Assembly: GCA_900197625.1 (NCBI GenBank)
Contig: FZLS01000005.1
Span: 1-64,000 of the forward strand
Direction: 5' to 3'
DNA: 64,000 nucleotides
From: Rhodobacteraceae bacterium Water-Bin34
GTDB lineage: Bacteria > Pseudomonadota > Alphaproteobacteria > Rhodobacterales > Rhodobacteraceae
Below the pieces are notes generated by a model. The model searched no databases, was not told the DNA's origin, and saw nothing but the letters and a program-made list of their open reading frames with translations. The position numbers were made by a program, and so were the translations under genes. This document shows positions 10,017 through 18,306 of this stretch, one piece after another (the stretch's first letter is position 1; each line of letters begins with the position of its first letter).

Positions 10017-11180
10017 ATGTCCATAATAAAGAATAATCTTTATCATGCGCTCACCACGGAAACAAAAACAAAACCAGTTTCAGCAGTAAAGTTACAACTA
10101 GATGTTCTTGATGGGTGCAAACACAAGTGCCCTGGTTGTTTTGTCCATCGCAGGGGAAACGCAAGCGACGAGCACCAATTTAAAGATGCAATAAAATTTG
10201 TAGATGATATATCATCTCGTGGTATATTAATAGATGAAATTATTATTGGTCCAACTGATTTCTTATCTTCAGAAAACTTCTATGATGTAATGCCTCATTT
10301 GGTTGATATGATCAATGAGCATTCTCCAATACTTGCTTTTATAACAACTTTAATAGATGATAAGCTTGAGCCGTGGGTTAAATGGCTTGGTAAAAATATT
10401 AACTTAAATACTGAAATTGAAATAGGGATTGCAATTGATCCTTTTAAGTTTCAAAATCAAATTAATTACGCAGAAAACATTAAACGCAAGCTCAAATATA
10501 TTAGTGATAATGTAGAACACGACGTCGTATATACATTTTTACTTAATATTAAAGACTATGGTTTAGATTATAAAAATTTGCACGATCAAGCAGTAAAAGA
10601 ATTTACTACAACCATAGACTTTATCCCTTCAGTATCTCGATCAGCCAAACCTCATGTTACGCTCGCAACTATTGATAAGTTCAACGAATATTTTGATATA
10701 TTAGCGGCTGGAACACGAATTAATAATATTATGGTCGATCATTCACACGCTGGCATGAACTACACCGTTTTAAATTACAAGAAAGGCAATTGGTGGTTAT
10801 CTCCATTCTTATATGAAAACATGGTCGTTGAAGATGATATATTTAAAATAGAATCATTTGATGATGTAGAACCAATCATGTCGTCACAATTTAACAGAGC
10901 AAAAGGTACTGAGTGCGAAACCTGCCCAATGCTATTTTCCTGTTACAACCGAAAGATTATCCTATTAAGAGATTACCTTGGCGTAGATCGCTGTATCGCA
11001 CCTAAGGAAAATATGATAAATAATCTTTTTAACTACGACTCTGCTGCTAAAGAAATGTATAACTGGTCTGAATATACGCCAGAAGCTGATAAGAACGGAT
11101 ATCGTAAGAAGTTTACATTAGCTGATGACACCGATCAAGAAGAACTCGATAGAATAAAAGACATCTTTTTCACAAATTAA
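10017..11180 (+). CDS. Radical SAM enzyme 2 (IGPTDF subgroup)
   Basis: 387 residues. The cluster motif is C34-x3-C38-x2-C41 (C-K-H-K-C-P-G-C) followed by F-V, as in enzyme 1. I-G-P-T-D-F-L (77-83) replaces the usual GGE. The C-terminal cysteines C300-x2-C303-x5-C309-x16-C326 have exactly the spacing of enzyme 1. The two enzymes are therefore diverged duplicates, reminiscent of paired radical-SAM proteins that act together on one peptide. It ends just before a promoter at 11184, closing the first transcription block. Confidence 0.88.
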   Translation: MSIIKNNLYHALTTETKTKPVSAVKLQLDVLDGCKHKCPGCFVHRRGNASDEHQFKDAIKFVDDISSRGILIDEIIIGPTDFLSSENFYDVMPHLVDMINEHSPILAFITTLIDDKLEPWVKWLGKNINLNTEIEIGIAIDPFKFQNQINYAENIKRKLKYISDNVEHDVVYTFLLNIKDYGLDYKNLHDQAVKEFTTTIDFIPSVSRSAKPHVTLATIDKFNEYFDILAAGTRINNIMVDHSHAGMNYTVLNYKKGNWWLSPFLYENMVVEDDIFKIESFDDVEPIMSSQFNRAKGTECETCPMLFSCYNRKIILLRDYLGVDRCIAPKENMINNLFNYDSAAKEMYNWSEYTPEADKNGYRKKFTLADDTDQEELDRIKDIFFTN

Positions 11181-11183
11181 CTG

Positions 11184-11212
11184 TTTACATTCCTTAAATT
11201 CTATGTTATAAT
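11184..11212 (+). promoter_or_regulatory. Sigma70-type promoter TTTACA-17-TATAAT
   Basis: TTTACA at 11184-11189 and a perfect TATAAT at 11207-11212, separated by 17 bases, in the 55-bp gap before the cupin gene. It is the only clear early-type promoter seen on the + strand. An overlapping TATAAATT at 11212-11219 is one base off the late consensus, so the site may work in both phases. Confidence 0.7.
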
Positions 11213-11235
11213 ATAAATTATGATGGAGTAGTGCA

Positions 11236-11715
11236 ATGAACTTTTTAGAGTTTGAAGATTTTGTATTGAGCGAACAATGCTACAATAACCACGACGTCTC
11301 ATATATAGACTCAAAGGGTTTGCAGCATTATTTGTTCTACGATTCATTTTGGGAATACCAGCCCAAGATGTTAAGTCTGCTCATGAGCGACAATACGATT
11401 AAAGTCGAGCAGATGGAAAAGCATTATGGATATATAAATCAAACCGCTCATATTTTCTTTAATAAGACAAATGGGCCAACTTTTGATGTTCATACAGATC
11501 CTGTAAAAGTTATCATAGAATGTTTAGATGGTACTAAGCATATGGAAATCGAAGGAAACGCAGTAGTATTGAAGCCTGGTGAGTCTGTAATAATACCGCC
11601 GAACACAGAGCACAGGGCACTAAATTATAAAAAGGCATTGATGGTGAGTTATGGCATTCGCGACACAGAAACACTTGATGGTTTACGTAAAAACAACGGA
11701 GACGTGCAATCTTAA
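11236..11715 (+). CDS. Cupin-fold protein
   Basis: 159 residues with ggag 10 bases before the ATG. The C-terminal half has a single cupin barrel: H-T-D-P-V at about residues 91-95, a Gly-rich turn (L-D-G-T-K-H-M), then L-K-P-G-E-S-V-I-I-P-P-N-T-E-H-R-A at about 118-134, the classical second cupin motif with its metal-binding His. The N-terminal 85 residues are not recognised. Cupins of this kind bind metals or sugars or act as dioxygenases. It is the first gene after the 11184 promoter and overlaps radical SAM enzyme 3, so it probably works with that group. Confidence 0.75.
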   Translation: MNFLEFEDFVLSEQCYNNHDVSYIDSKGLQHYLFYDSFWEYQPKMLSLLMSDNTIKVEQMEKHYGYINQTAHIFFNKTNGPTFDVHTDPVKVIIECLDGTKHMEIEGNAVVLKPGESVIIPPNTEHRALNYKKALMVSYGIRDTETLDGLRKNNGDVQS

Positions 11716-12685
11716 TTGCTCTCACTGTTTTACGTCAGGCAGCAAAGGTAGAAAAATATATTTTAAACCAAAGGAAACCGCTGATTGGTGTAATGGTTTA
11801 GATTCTGATACGTGCGATAAAGCTATACATTTTGAGTATCACGGTGGTGAACCGATGCTTGCTCCAATGGAAGATATTCTAGAGTTTTATAATATAACAA
11901 AAGAACATTGGGGTGATCGTTGTACTCATGGAATTACTTCCAATTTAGTATTTAAAATAAGAGACGAACATCTAAAATTCTTCGAAGAAAACATTGACTA
12001 TATGGGTACTTCTTGGGATCCAAATATAAGATTTTCTAATGAGAAGCAAAGAAAACTTTGGGAAGATAATGTTAAGCTTTTAACTTCTCGTGGAATGAAA
12101 ATTAAATGCTTTATTTCTGTATCTAAAGATGTTGTTAAAATGGATCCTCTTGAGATTGCTGATTATATGCATTCATTAGGTATATGGGATATTGCATACG
12201 AGCGTTTAACTCATAATGGTAACGCTACAATTAATCTTGATATATTCCCTCACAATCGAGAGCTCGATGATTTCTGGCTGCGCATGCACGCAAGAACAAA
12301 AGGCCACCCAGTAAAAAATTCATTCCTAGAATCTGTATACGATAAATTTGATCACGGTGAAACTCGTAACGGAACATTCTGTAGAGATTGTGAACAGAAG
12401 CTTCATACAATTAATGCCGACGGTACTATTGCTGGTTGTCCTAACTCTGCTCCTACAGATCATTATGGTCATATTAGCGAACCGGTTCCAAAGGTTCGTG
12501 GTTGTTATAAGCGTATGGAAATTATTGCTTCGGAATTACATGTGCGTGATATGAGATGCTATAGCTGTCCTGTATTCGATTTGTGTCACTCTGACTGTCA
12601 CCAATTGCAATGGATGGATGATGTATGTCCTGCTCCTAAGTCGTTAATGCTAAAGTTGGCGGAGGAAAAAAATTGGATCTCATAA
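11651..12685 (+). CDS. Radical SAM/SPASM enzyme 3
   Basis: 344 residues from 11651; a start at 11678 would give the short leader seen in the two following enzymes (nine residues before the first Cys), so the start is uncertain. Motif C19-N-L-N-C23-S-H-C26, then Y-H-G-G-E-P (canonical GGE). The C-terminus has a full SPASM pattern: F-C-R-D-C and A-G-C-P, then C-Y-S-C-P-V-F-D-L-C-H-S-D-C and a last Cys before P-A-P, suited to two auxiliary 4Fe-4S clusters. Families with this layout (anaerobic sulfatase maturases, peptide cyclases) modify Cys, Ser or other side chains in proteins. It overlaps the cupin gene by 65 bases. Confidence 0.9.
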   Translation: MAFATQKHLMVYVKTTETCNLNCSHCFTSGSKGRKIYFKPKETADWCNGLDSDTCDKAIHFEYHGGEPMLAPMEDILEFYNITKEHWGDRCTHGITSNLVFKIRDEHLKFFEENIDYMGTSWDPNIRFSNEKQRKLWEDNVKLLTSRGMKIKCFISVSKDVVKMDPLEIADYMHSLGIWDIAYERLTHNGNATINLDIFPHNRELDDFWLRMHARTKGHPVKNSFLESVYDKFDHGETRNGTFCRDCEQKLHTINADGTIAGCPNSAPTDHYGHISEPVPKVRGCYKRMEIIASELHVRDMRCYSCPVFDLCHSDCHQLQWMDDVCPAPKSLMLKLAEEKNWIS

Positions 12686-13740
12686 TTAAACCAACCGAAG
12701 CCTGCAACTTCAAATGTTCCTTTTGCTCTTCAACAGCGATCGATCCTGATAATGCGGGATTGCTTGATTTAGATTATATTTACAAATTCTTAAAAAGATA
12801 TCCTGATACAGAAACTATTATTGTAAACGGTGGTGATCCTCTAATGATTGATCCAAAATATTATTGGGATTTAATAGATCATTTAGATGAGCATGGTTAT
12901 AAGTCTTCTATTAGTTTTACTTCTAACCTTTGGCCATTTCTTGTAAAACCTGAAAAATGGAAAAAGCTATTTAATCACGAACGTATGGGTGTATGTACAT
13001 CATTCCAATATGGTGGCGGTAGATTAAAAGGTGATTTCTCAGAATTTACTGAAGAAGATTTTTGGAAATGCTCAGACGCGATGTTAGAACACTGTGGATA
13101 TAGGCCAGATTTTATTGCCGTTATTGTTGAAGAAAACTATGATAACGCAATTAAGAACGTAGAGCTTGCTAAGAAGATGGGTGTTGTGTGTAAATTAAAT
13201 TATGCATTTGCATCGGGCGTACAAGACACTACGTTGCAGTTAAGTAAGATATATGAGCTGTACGTTAAAATAGAAGAAATGGGTCTTGGTGATTGGGAAT
13301 ATAATACTGTTCAAATGAGAAATAGGTTGAATGGTAATGCTACTACTTGTCCGCAAAATAGATTTTGTGATTCAGGTATTCGTGCGTTTAATCCTGGTGG
13401 TGACTATTATTCTTGTGGCTCATTTGCTGATGAAATGGATTATCCTATTAGCTTTAAAGAAGAAGTTGAAGAGCACGGCGAAACGCAACTACCTTTAACA
13501 ATGGATCCTAATATTCAATCAATGAAAATGGCTTGTTATACTTGTCCGATGTTTGAAATATGTAATGGTTGTAAAAAGACTATTCGTGATCATAAGAGAC
13601 AAGGAATTGTGGAACAACATTGTAAGCACATGAAAACTTTAGCGCCACGCATATTAAAAATTAATGGCAAAGATGCAAGTTCAGTTACGCCTTATGTTGA
13701 CGAATCAGATCAAAATAAAATATCTGTCGCACAAATATGA
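12673..13740 (+). CDS. Radical SAM/SPASM enzyme 4, TTG start
   Basis: 355 residues. The start is TTG with ggagg 7 bases upstream, overlapping the previous gene by 13 bases. Motif C11-N-F-K-C15-S-F-C18, N-G-G-D-P as the glycine motif, and a C-terminal C-Y-T-C-P-M-F-E-I-C-N-G-C plus a later Cys in V-E-Q-H-C, a SPASM-like auxiliary site. The leader K-P-T-E-A-C-N-F-K-C aligns with enzymes 3 and 5, marking a tandem family distinct from the IGPTDF pair. It is likely a peptide-modifying enzyme; the substrate is inferred from context only. Confidence 0.9.
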   Translation: MDLIIKPTEACNFKCSFCSSTAIDPDNAGLLDLDYIYKFLKRYPDTETIIVNGGDPLMIDPKYYWDLIDHLDEHGYKSSISFTSNLWPFLVKPEKWKKLFNHERMGVCTSFQYGGGRLKGDFSEFTEEDFWKCSDAMLEHCGYRPDFIAVIVEENYDNAIKNVELAKKMGVVCKLNYAFASGVQDTTLQLSKIYELYVKIEEMGLGDWEYNTVQMRNRLNGNATTCPQNRFCDSGIRAFNPGGDYYSCGSFADEMDYPISFKEEVEEHGETQLPLTMDPNIQSMKMACYTCPMFEICNGCKKTIRDHKRQGIVEQHCKHMKTLAPRILKINGKDASSVTPYVDESDQNKISVAQI

Positions 13741-14639
13741 ATATATCAATAAACCCTACATATTATTGTAACTTTCGTTGCGACTTTTGTTATCTAACCG
13801 AGGCTCAACTGGCTGATAGGAATAAGATTAGTCCTGAAAAATTAGATGAAGTACTCAGTAAAGTTACAGATCCAATAGACCATATTGATTTATATGGTGG
13901 AGAAATATCTCTATTAACTGAAGAATATTTTTATGAAATAAAGAAAGTGATACGTAAGTACTATGACGGAAATATTAATATTAACACTAATTTTAGTGCT
14001 TTGCCAAATTATTTTTATGATGACGATATTACTATTAGTGTGTCGTATGATTTTTCTGCTCGTGAAAAAGAGCAATTTGTTTTAAATAACATGATGGCTT
14101 CGCAAAAGCCATTGTCTGTTTTAATTCTAGCATCTGAGAAGGTGTTAGCAACCGATGTAGAGTTCATGATCTTTACATTAAATATGTGTGCACAGGTACA
14201 GTCTGTAGAGATTAAACCCTACTCTACGAATCAGGCAAATGCTCACCCAGTGACACATCGAGACTTTGAAGAGCATATTAAGAAATGGATTGATGCAACA
14301 ACAGAGAAAAGATTCCAATTTATAAACCAAGAGTTAATAGAAGATGCTCTTGATGGGAAGTACTCTGCGTTCAGCGACGACCACGTATATATAACACCGA
14401 AGGGAAAGTTTGGCGTACTTGAATTTGATAAAGATGACCGAGAATATTTTAAAGAATATTCAACTTATCAAGAGTATAAACAATGGGCTGCACTTGAACC
14501 TATTAATAATGTATCTGATATATGCAGGGAATGTCCGTATTATGGCGGGTGTTTGACTGAACATTATAGATACGTAAAAGATTTAAACAATAGTTGCAAC
14601 GGATATAGGGGATTATTAGACTGGTATGATGGGAAATGA
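13737..14639 (+). CDS. Radical SAM enzyme 5 (short)
   Basis: 300 residues, starting by ATGA overlap with enzyme 4. Motif C11-N-F-R-C15-D-F-C18, Y-G-G-E-I, and a reduced C-terminal Cys set C-R-E-C-P-Y-Y-G-G-C followed by N-S-C. It is about 50 residues shorter than its neighbours, mainly in the middle of the barrel, and its auxiliary site has fewer cysteines, so it may carry one extra cluster rather than two. It belongs to the same tandem family as enzymes 3 and 4. Confidence 0.88.
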   Translation: MNISINPTYYCNFRCDFCYLTEAQLADRNKISPEKLDEVLSKVTDPIDHIDLYGGEISLLTEEYFYEIKKVIRKYYDGNININTNFSALPNYFYDDDITISVSYDFSAREKEQFVLNNMMASQKPLSVLILASEKVLATDVEFMIFTLNMCAQVQSVEIKPYSTNQANAHPVTHRDFEEHIKKWIDATTEKRFQFINQELIEDALDGKYSAFSDDHVYITPKGKFGVLEFDKDDREYFKEYSTYQEYKQWAALEPINNVSDICRECPYYGGCLTEHYRYVKDLNNSCNGYRGLLDWYDGK

Positions 14640-14640
14640 T

Positions 14641-15036
14641 ATGAAAGACTGGAAAGCAAGCCAAATGGCGTTTCACACCGCTAACAAAAATTACAAGGAC
14701 GATTTGACCGACGAGAAAATCGTTATTTCTGAAGATATCGTAGATGATGCACTCATGCATTTTGACCGATATATAGAAAACTGGGTTTATCCCGCAAAGT
14801 CATATGTAGTAGCAATATGCTATGCAAAATGGTTAGAACGAGACTTCGGAGAAGATTTCTACGATGTACTCGACGATGAGGAATTATTGTTTGGAAATGA
14901 TCCATACTTTGTTCCTTATTCAGAAGACGAACAAGTATATGATGCTATTTTAAGTGAACTCGATTTTCAGGAAGATCTAGGAATGGTTCCTGATATTTAC
15001 GAGTATTATAGAGAGGAAATGTTTTTTGGGAGTTAA
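14641..15036 (+). CDS. Unknown acidic 131-residue protein
   Basis: The start is taken at 14641 because gggaa lies 6 bases upstream; in-frame ATGs at 14626 and 14629 lack a good ribosome site. It is strongly acidic and rich in Asp, Glu and Tyr, and predicted helical, with no Cys cluster. It sits between radical SAM enzymes 5 and 6 with almost no gap on the left and 25 bases on the right. Small acidic proteins in such loci can be peptide-recognition or carrier proteins, but no RRE-like fold can be asserted by eye. Confidence 0.65.
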   Translation: MKDWKASQMAFHTANKNYKDDLTDEKIVISEDIVDDALMHFDRYIENWVYPAKSYVVAICYAKWLERDFGEDFYDVLDDEELLFGNDPYFVPYSEDEQVYDAILSELDFQEDLGMVPDIYEYYREEMFFGS

Positions 15037-15061
15037 ATTGACAGTAGGAGGCAATTTAATA

Positions 15062-16162
15062 ATGACCGATCGTCAGCAAAATAATGGGCTGGCGGTTGCG
15101 GCTGATCCTGCTGCTGATGAAGTGACTAAAATTATCCTTGAAGATAAACGTCCTGATATCGGTGAGATAGAGTTAACTCTATTTGAAAACTGTCATTTAA
15201 ATTGTTTCTTTTGTCACCACGATAAACAATCAACAGTTGGTTTATCAAGAGAAGAAATATTTTCTAAACTCAGTCTCGTTGAAGACCATTTAATTAAAAT
15301 GAAAGGTCGAGCTGAGGTTGTTCAAATCAATATGGTCGGTGGAGAGTTATTCCAAGATAGAATATCTGAATGGGCTTATCCAGTTTACTATGATTTCTTA
15401 ATTGCTATTAAAGAATTATACGACAAATACGAACATAATATTAAAGTAGTATGGGTTACATCGTTTCAGTTTATTAAAAGAGAAGCAGTACAAAAGCTTA
15501 TCGACGATTTAAACGCAGCCGATATTCCATCTTATATCATATGTTCATATGACTTTGATGGTAGACCTGTTAAAGGACCATATGGTAAGAATATAGAATA
15601 CTTTGCAGATTATATTACATCAATTAATATGGTTGCAACTGTACCTTCTATTGAAAAGTTTATGGAAGATAAGGACGAGTATTTCCATTATCTATATGAG
15701 AAGTTTGATAATTTCTACTTTGATGATTATATTCCTGATAAAGGCTTTGATCATTTAATACCAAGTGATAGTTTATATCTCGAGTTCTTAAAATTCGTAT
15801 ATCATAACTATCCTGATATTAATCCTATGAAAGATCTTATAAGTAAAGATAAGAACCATATGCATTGTTTGTCTTTAAACAAGGTTACGATCTTTCCAGA
15901 TAATAGTACATCTAATTGTCGTTGGGATAGATATACTCCCGAAGATTTTAATACACCATTGCATAGAAAAGATAATGCGTCGATGATGCAAGCTTATATG
16001 AATGAGCATGGTTGTTTATCATGTAGATGGTGGGATAAGTGTGGATTTAGATGTTATACACAATGGGACTGGAAAAATCGTGAACGTGATCTTCCTGATT
16101 GTATTATGAGAATGTGGTTTAATTATATGGAAAAAATAGAAAATGAAAAAAGTAAAGCTTGA
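15062..16162 (+). CDS. Radical SAM/SPASM enzyme 6
   Basis: 366 residues from 15062, preceded by taggagg 10 bases upstream; an earlier frame start at 15026 would overlap the previous gene. Motif C44-H-L-N-C48-F-F-C51, then V-G-G-E-L. The C-terminus has N-C-R-W-D followed by C-L-S-C-R-W-W-D-K-C-G-F-R-C and a final D-C, a SPASM pattern with Trp-rich spacing. Its N-terminal extension of about 35 residues before the core strand is longer than in the other enzymes. The stop overlaps the next gene by 20 bases. Sixth radical-SAM gene in about 9.3 kb. Confidence 0.9.
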   Translation: MTDRQQNNGLAVAADPAADEVTKIILEDKRPDIGEIELTLFENCHLNCFFCHHDKQSTVGLSREEIFSKLSLVEDHLIKMKGRAEVVQINMVGGELFQDRISEWAYPVYYDFLIAIKELYDKYEHNIKVVWVTSFQFIKREAVQKLIDDLNAADIPSYIICSYDFDGRPVKGPYGKNIEYFADYITSINMVATVPSIEKFMEDKDEYFHYLYEKFDNFYFDDYIPDKGFDHLIPSDSLYLEFLKFVYHNYPDINPMKDLISKDKNHMHCLSLNKVTIFPDNSTSNCRWDRYTPEDFNTPLHRKDNASMMQAYMNEHGCLSCRWWDKCGFRCYTQWDWKNRERDLPDCIMRMWFNYMEKIENEKSKA

Positions 16163-16847
16163 TTGCTATACATTTGATAAAAATTTACTTACACTGCAGC
16201 CGATAGTAAATAAAGTTAATAATCCATCTTGGTGGAGCAAACTTAAGAAATATTATGAGCACTTCGATGTAAGATCAGGAATAAAAACACCGGTTCCAAC
16301 TGTTAAAGTATGTCCTGGCGTTGCTGAATATATACGTGATCCAATACATCTTAAATTATGGACTGATATTATTTTCAAAGTAAAGCCTGACGGTAGAGTA
16401 ACTTTCGTTGCTCCTGATTTTCGTCAGCGCCAACACATGGACACCCACGCAAAGGAACAAACAGGAAAAGATTTATATCCAGGCAGAGCAACCGTAAAAC
16501 TTGCAAATCCTTGGGTCGTGAAAGGATCCGACAGAACAAGATTTATGGTTACGGAAAACCATTATAATGAAGATTTAAGACAGCATGGAATTATGGTATC
16601 GCCAGGAATAATTAATTTTTATGATCAGCATTCACTTAATTTATTTTTAGTCTTTCCTTTGAAAGATGAAGAATATCAAGTTGAATTAAAATATGGAACT
16701 GTTCTAGCATCATTACACGCTATGACTGATAAGGAAGTTGTTGTAAATAATCATTATACAACACCAGACGAATATAACGATATGCAGAATATGTTTCCTA
16801 GTACATTTTTTGGTAGATATTATGCAAAAAGAAAGGTGACGAAATAA
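16143..16847 (+). CDS. Unknown 234-residue protein, cupin-like features
   Basis: It starts inside the end of radical SAM enzyme 6 with a-rich spacing typical of coupled genes. A Trp-rich N-terminus (P-S-W-W-S-K-L) and a beta-rich C-terminal half containing H-S-L-N-L-F-L-V-F-P, Y-G-T-V-L-A-S-L-H-A resemble a jelly-roll core, but the metal ligands are not clear. Proteins of similar plan occur next to 2-oxoglutarate oxygenases in marine phages. Product unknown; probably a cytoplasmic enzyme or binding protein. Confidence 0.65.
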   Translation: MKKVKLDCYTFDKNLLTLQPIVNKVNNPSWWSKLKKYYEHFDVRSGIKTPVPTVKVCPGVAEYIRDPIHLKLWTDIIFKVKPDGRVTFVAPDFRQRQHMDTHAKEQTGKDLYPGRATVKLANPWVVKGSDRTRFMVTENHYNEDLRQHGIMVSPGIINFYDQHSLNLFLVFPLKDEEYQVELKYGTVLASLHAMTDKEVVVNNHYTTPDEYNDMQNMFPSTFFGRYYAKRKVTK

Positions 16848-17414
16848 ATGGAATATAAAGATCTTTGGCCTACTGCGTTTGGCATGGGTAAATTTGAATG
16901 CCCTGAAATGCTAGATTATATTTTGACTAATTATGATTTAAATGATATGTCAAAAATGACTGAAGTTAATGGATTTAATCTATTTGACCATGATCACCCA
17001 GCAATAGATACGTTTAAAAAGACGTGTATAGATAACTTTGATGAATACTTGCAGCGCAACTTAGGGAGACCTTTATCTGATTGGAGTGGCCACACCGTGA
17101 AGTCTTGGGTATCAGGGCATGGCTCAGGATATAATATGACTATACATAATCACGCAGGCGCTACTTTGTCTGCAGTGTACTATTTACTAGCAGAGGAAAA
17201 ACAATTTGGAGGAGAATGCGTATTCGATGATCCTAGAACAAATGCAAACCGAGGATATGACGAAAAGTTTAAGCCAATGTTTGAAAGATTCACACATACG
17301 CCAGAAACTGGTGATTATTTAATATTTCCTAGCTTTACATATCATCACGTAAATCCCTATACTTCATCCTTACGGTTTTGTTTGCCTGTAGATTTGTTTC
17401 TAGACGATAACTAA
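16848..17414 (+). CDS. 2-oxoglutarate/Fe(II) oxygenase
   Basis: 188 residues, adjacent to the previous stop. It resembles the putative 2OG-Fe(II) oxygenase family common in marine phages: W-V-S-G-H-G-S-G-Y-N, then H-N-H-A-G-A-T-L-S-A-V-Y-Y-L, a G-G-E-C-V-F-D-D-P-R strand, and near the C-terminus G-D-Y-L-I-F-P-S-F-T-Y-H-H-V-N-P-Y with a following Arg that would bind 2-oxoglutarate. Such enzymes hydroxylate protein side chains or small molecules. It closes the radical-SAM locus and might add a hydroxylation step, but may act elsewhere. Confidence 0.82.
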   Translation: MEYKDLWPTAFGMGKFECPEMLDYILTNYDLNDMSKMTEVNGFNLFDHDHPAIDTFKKTCIDNFDEYLQRNLGRPLSDWSGHTVKSWVSGHGSGYNMTIHNHAGATLSAVYYLLAEEKQFGGECVFDDPRTNANRGYDEKFKPMFERFTHTPETGDYLIFPSFTYHHVNPYTSSLRFCLPVDLFLDDN

Positions 17415-17418
17415 TTTA

Positions 17419-17426
17419 TATAAATA
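17419..17426 (+). promoter_or_regulatory. Late promoter TATAAATA
   Basis: Exact T4-type late element in the 87-bp gap after the oxygenase gene, 75 bp before the next ATG. Confidence 0.75.
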
Positions 17427-17501
17427 AGATAAAGTTAGAATAGATAAATAACACCATAACCTATAACTATTATAGTTAATTTAACAAATGGAGAAAAAAT
17501 A

Positions 17502-17903
17502 ATGGCTCTTACACTAGAATATTCAGTTACTAGTCTTAAAGTAAAAGACGAAGTAAATGCTGATGGAGACACACTATCAAACGCAGTTGTACAAACATAC
17601 TGGAAAGTTGTTGGTACTGACAATGGTGGAAACACTGCAGAATGGCAAGGTGCTACACCTTTTACTGCTGCTAATGTTCCTACTGGAAGCTTTACTGCTT
17701 TTGAAGACTTAACAGAAGAGACTGTCGTTGGATGGGTTCAAGCAATCGTTGATGGCGATGCTAGTTATAAAGAACACATTGAATCACAATTGACTAAGCA
17801 AATTGAAGAAGAACTTACTACCGAACCTGCACTACCTTGGGCTGAAGATGTTACACCACCTCTCCCCGAAGATGCTGTTGACCCTGAAGAAGGCGGCGAG
17901 TAA
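17502..17903 (+). CDS. Probable virion-associated small protein A
   Basis: 133 residues with ggag 8 bases before the ATG. The N-terminal 90 residues (strands around V-K-D-E-V-N-A-D-G-D-T-L-S-N-A-V-V, W-K-V-V-G-T-D) align with the next gene; the C-terminal 35 residues are acidic and proline-rich (L-P-E-D-A-V-D-P-E-E-G-G-E). Similar small proteins occur among structural genes of T4-like marine phages. A late promoter lies upstream, so a particle component is likely. Exact role unknown. Confidence 0.7.
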   Translation: MALTLEYSVTSLKVKDEVNADGDTLSNAVVQTYWKVVGTDNGGNTAEWQGATPFTAANVPTGSFTAFEDLTEETVVGWVQAIVDGDASYKEHIESQLTKQIEEELTTEPALPWAEDVTPPLPEDAVDPEEGGE

Positions 17904-17932
17904 GTAATCAATTTTAATAAAGGATTCTTATC

Positions 17933-18259
17933 GTGAATTATACGTGGAAAATATCTAAGCTTGGCTTAACAGATAAACTCGGGACAGATGATGTTCTGCT
18001 CGAGAATGCTATTGTTAATATCAAGTGGAAAAGAATCGCGACAGACGCAGATGGAATAAAAACAAGTTATGTTGGTAATACATCTTTAGATGCTGAAATG
18101 GCATCTTCAGATTTTATTGCGTTAAACGACGTAACCGCCGAGAATGTTACTAGTTGGCTTGAAGCAGCACTTACTGCTGCTGGCGTTGAAAACGTTGATA
18201 GAAAATTGGTAGCTAAAGTTGAACGAAAAAGGTTGCGTAATATCTCACCAAGCTGGTAG
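17933..18259 (+). CDS. Probable virion-associated small protein B, GTG start
   Basis: 108 residues. The start is GTG at 17933 with aaaggatt 7 bases upstream. It is a paralogue of the preceding protein: N-A-I-V-N-I-K-W-K-R-I-A-T-D-A-D-G matches N-A-V-V-Q-T-Y-W-K-V-V-G-T-D, and V-T-S-W-L-E-A-A-L matches V-V-G-W-V-Q-A-I-V. It lacks the acidic proline-rich tail and ends in a basic segment (K-V-E-R-K-R-L-R-N). The two may form a heteromer or recognise different partners. Confidence 0.68.
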   Translation: MNYTWKISKLGLTDKLGTDDVLLENAIVNIKWKRIATDADGIKTSYVGNTSLDAEMASSDFIALNDVTAENVTSWLEAALTAAGVENVDRKLVAKVERKRLRNISPSW

Positions 18260-18260
18260 A

Positions 18261-18268
18261 GATAAATA
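18261..18268 (+). promoter_or_regulatory. Variant late promoter GATAAATA
   Basis: One base different from TATAAATA, 38 bp before the next start, in an otherwise AT-rich 47-bp gap. Confidence 0.45.
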
Positions 18269-18306
18269 AAGTTAAATAAACAATCTTTTTATATTATGGA
18301 GGTGAC

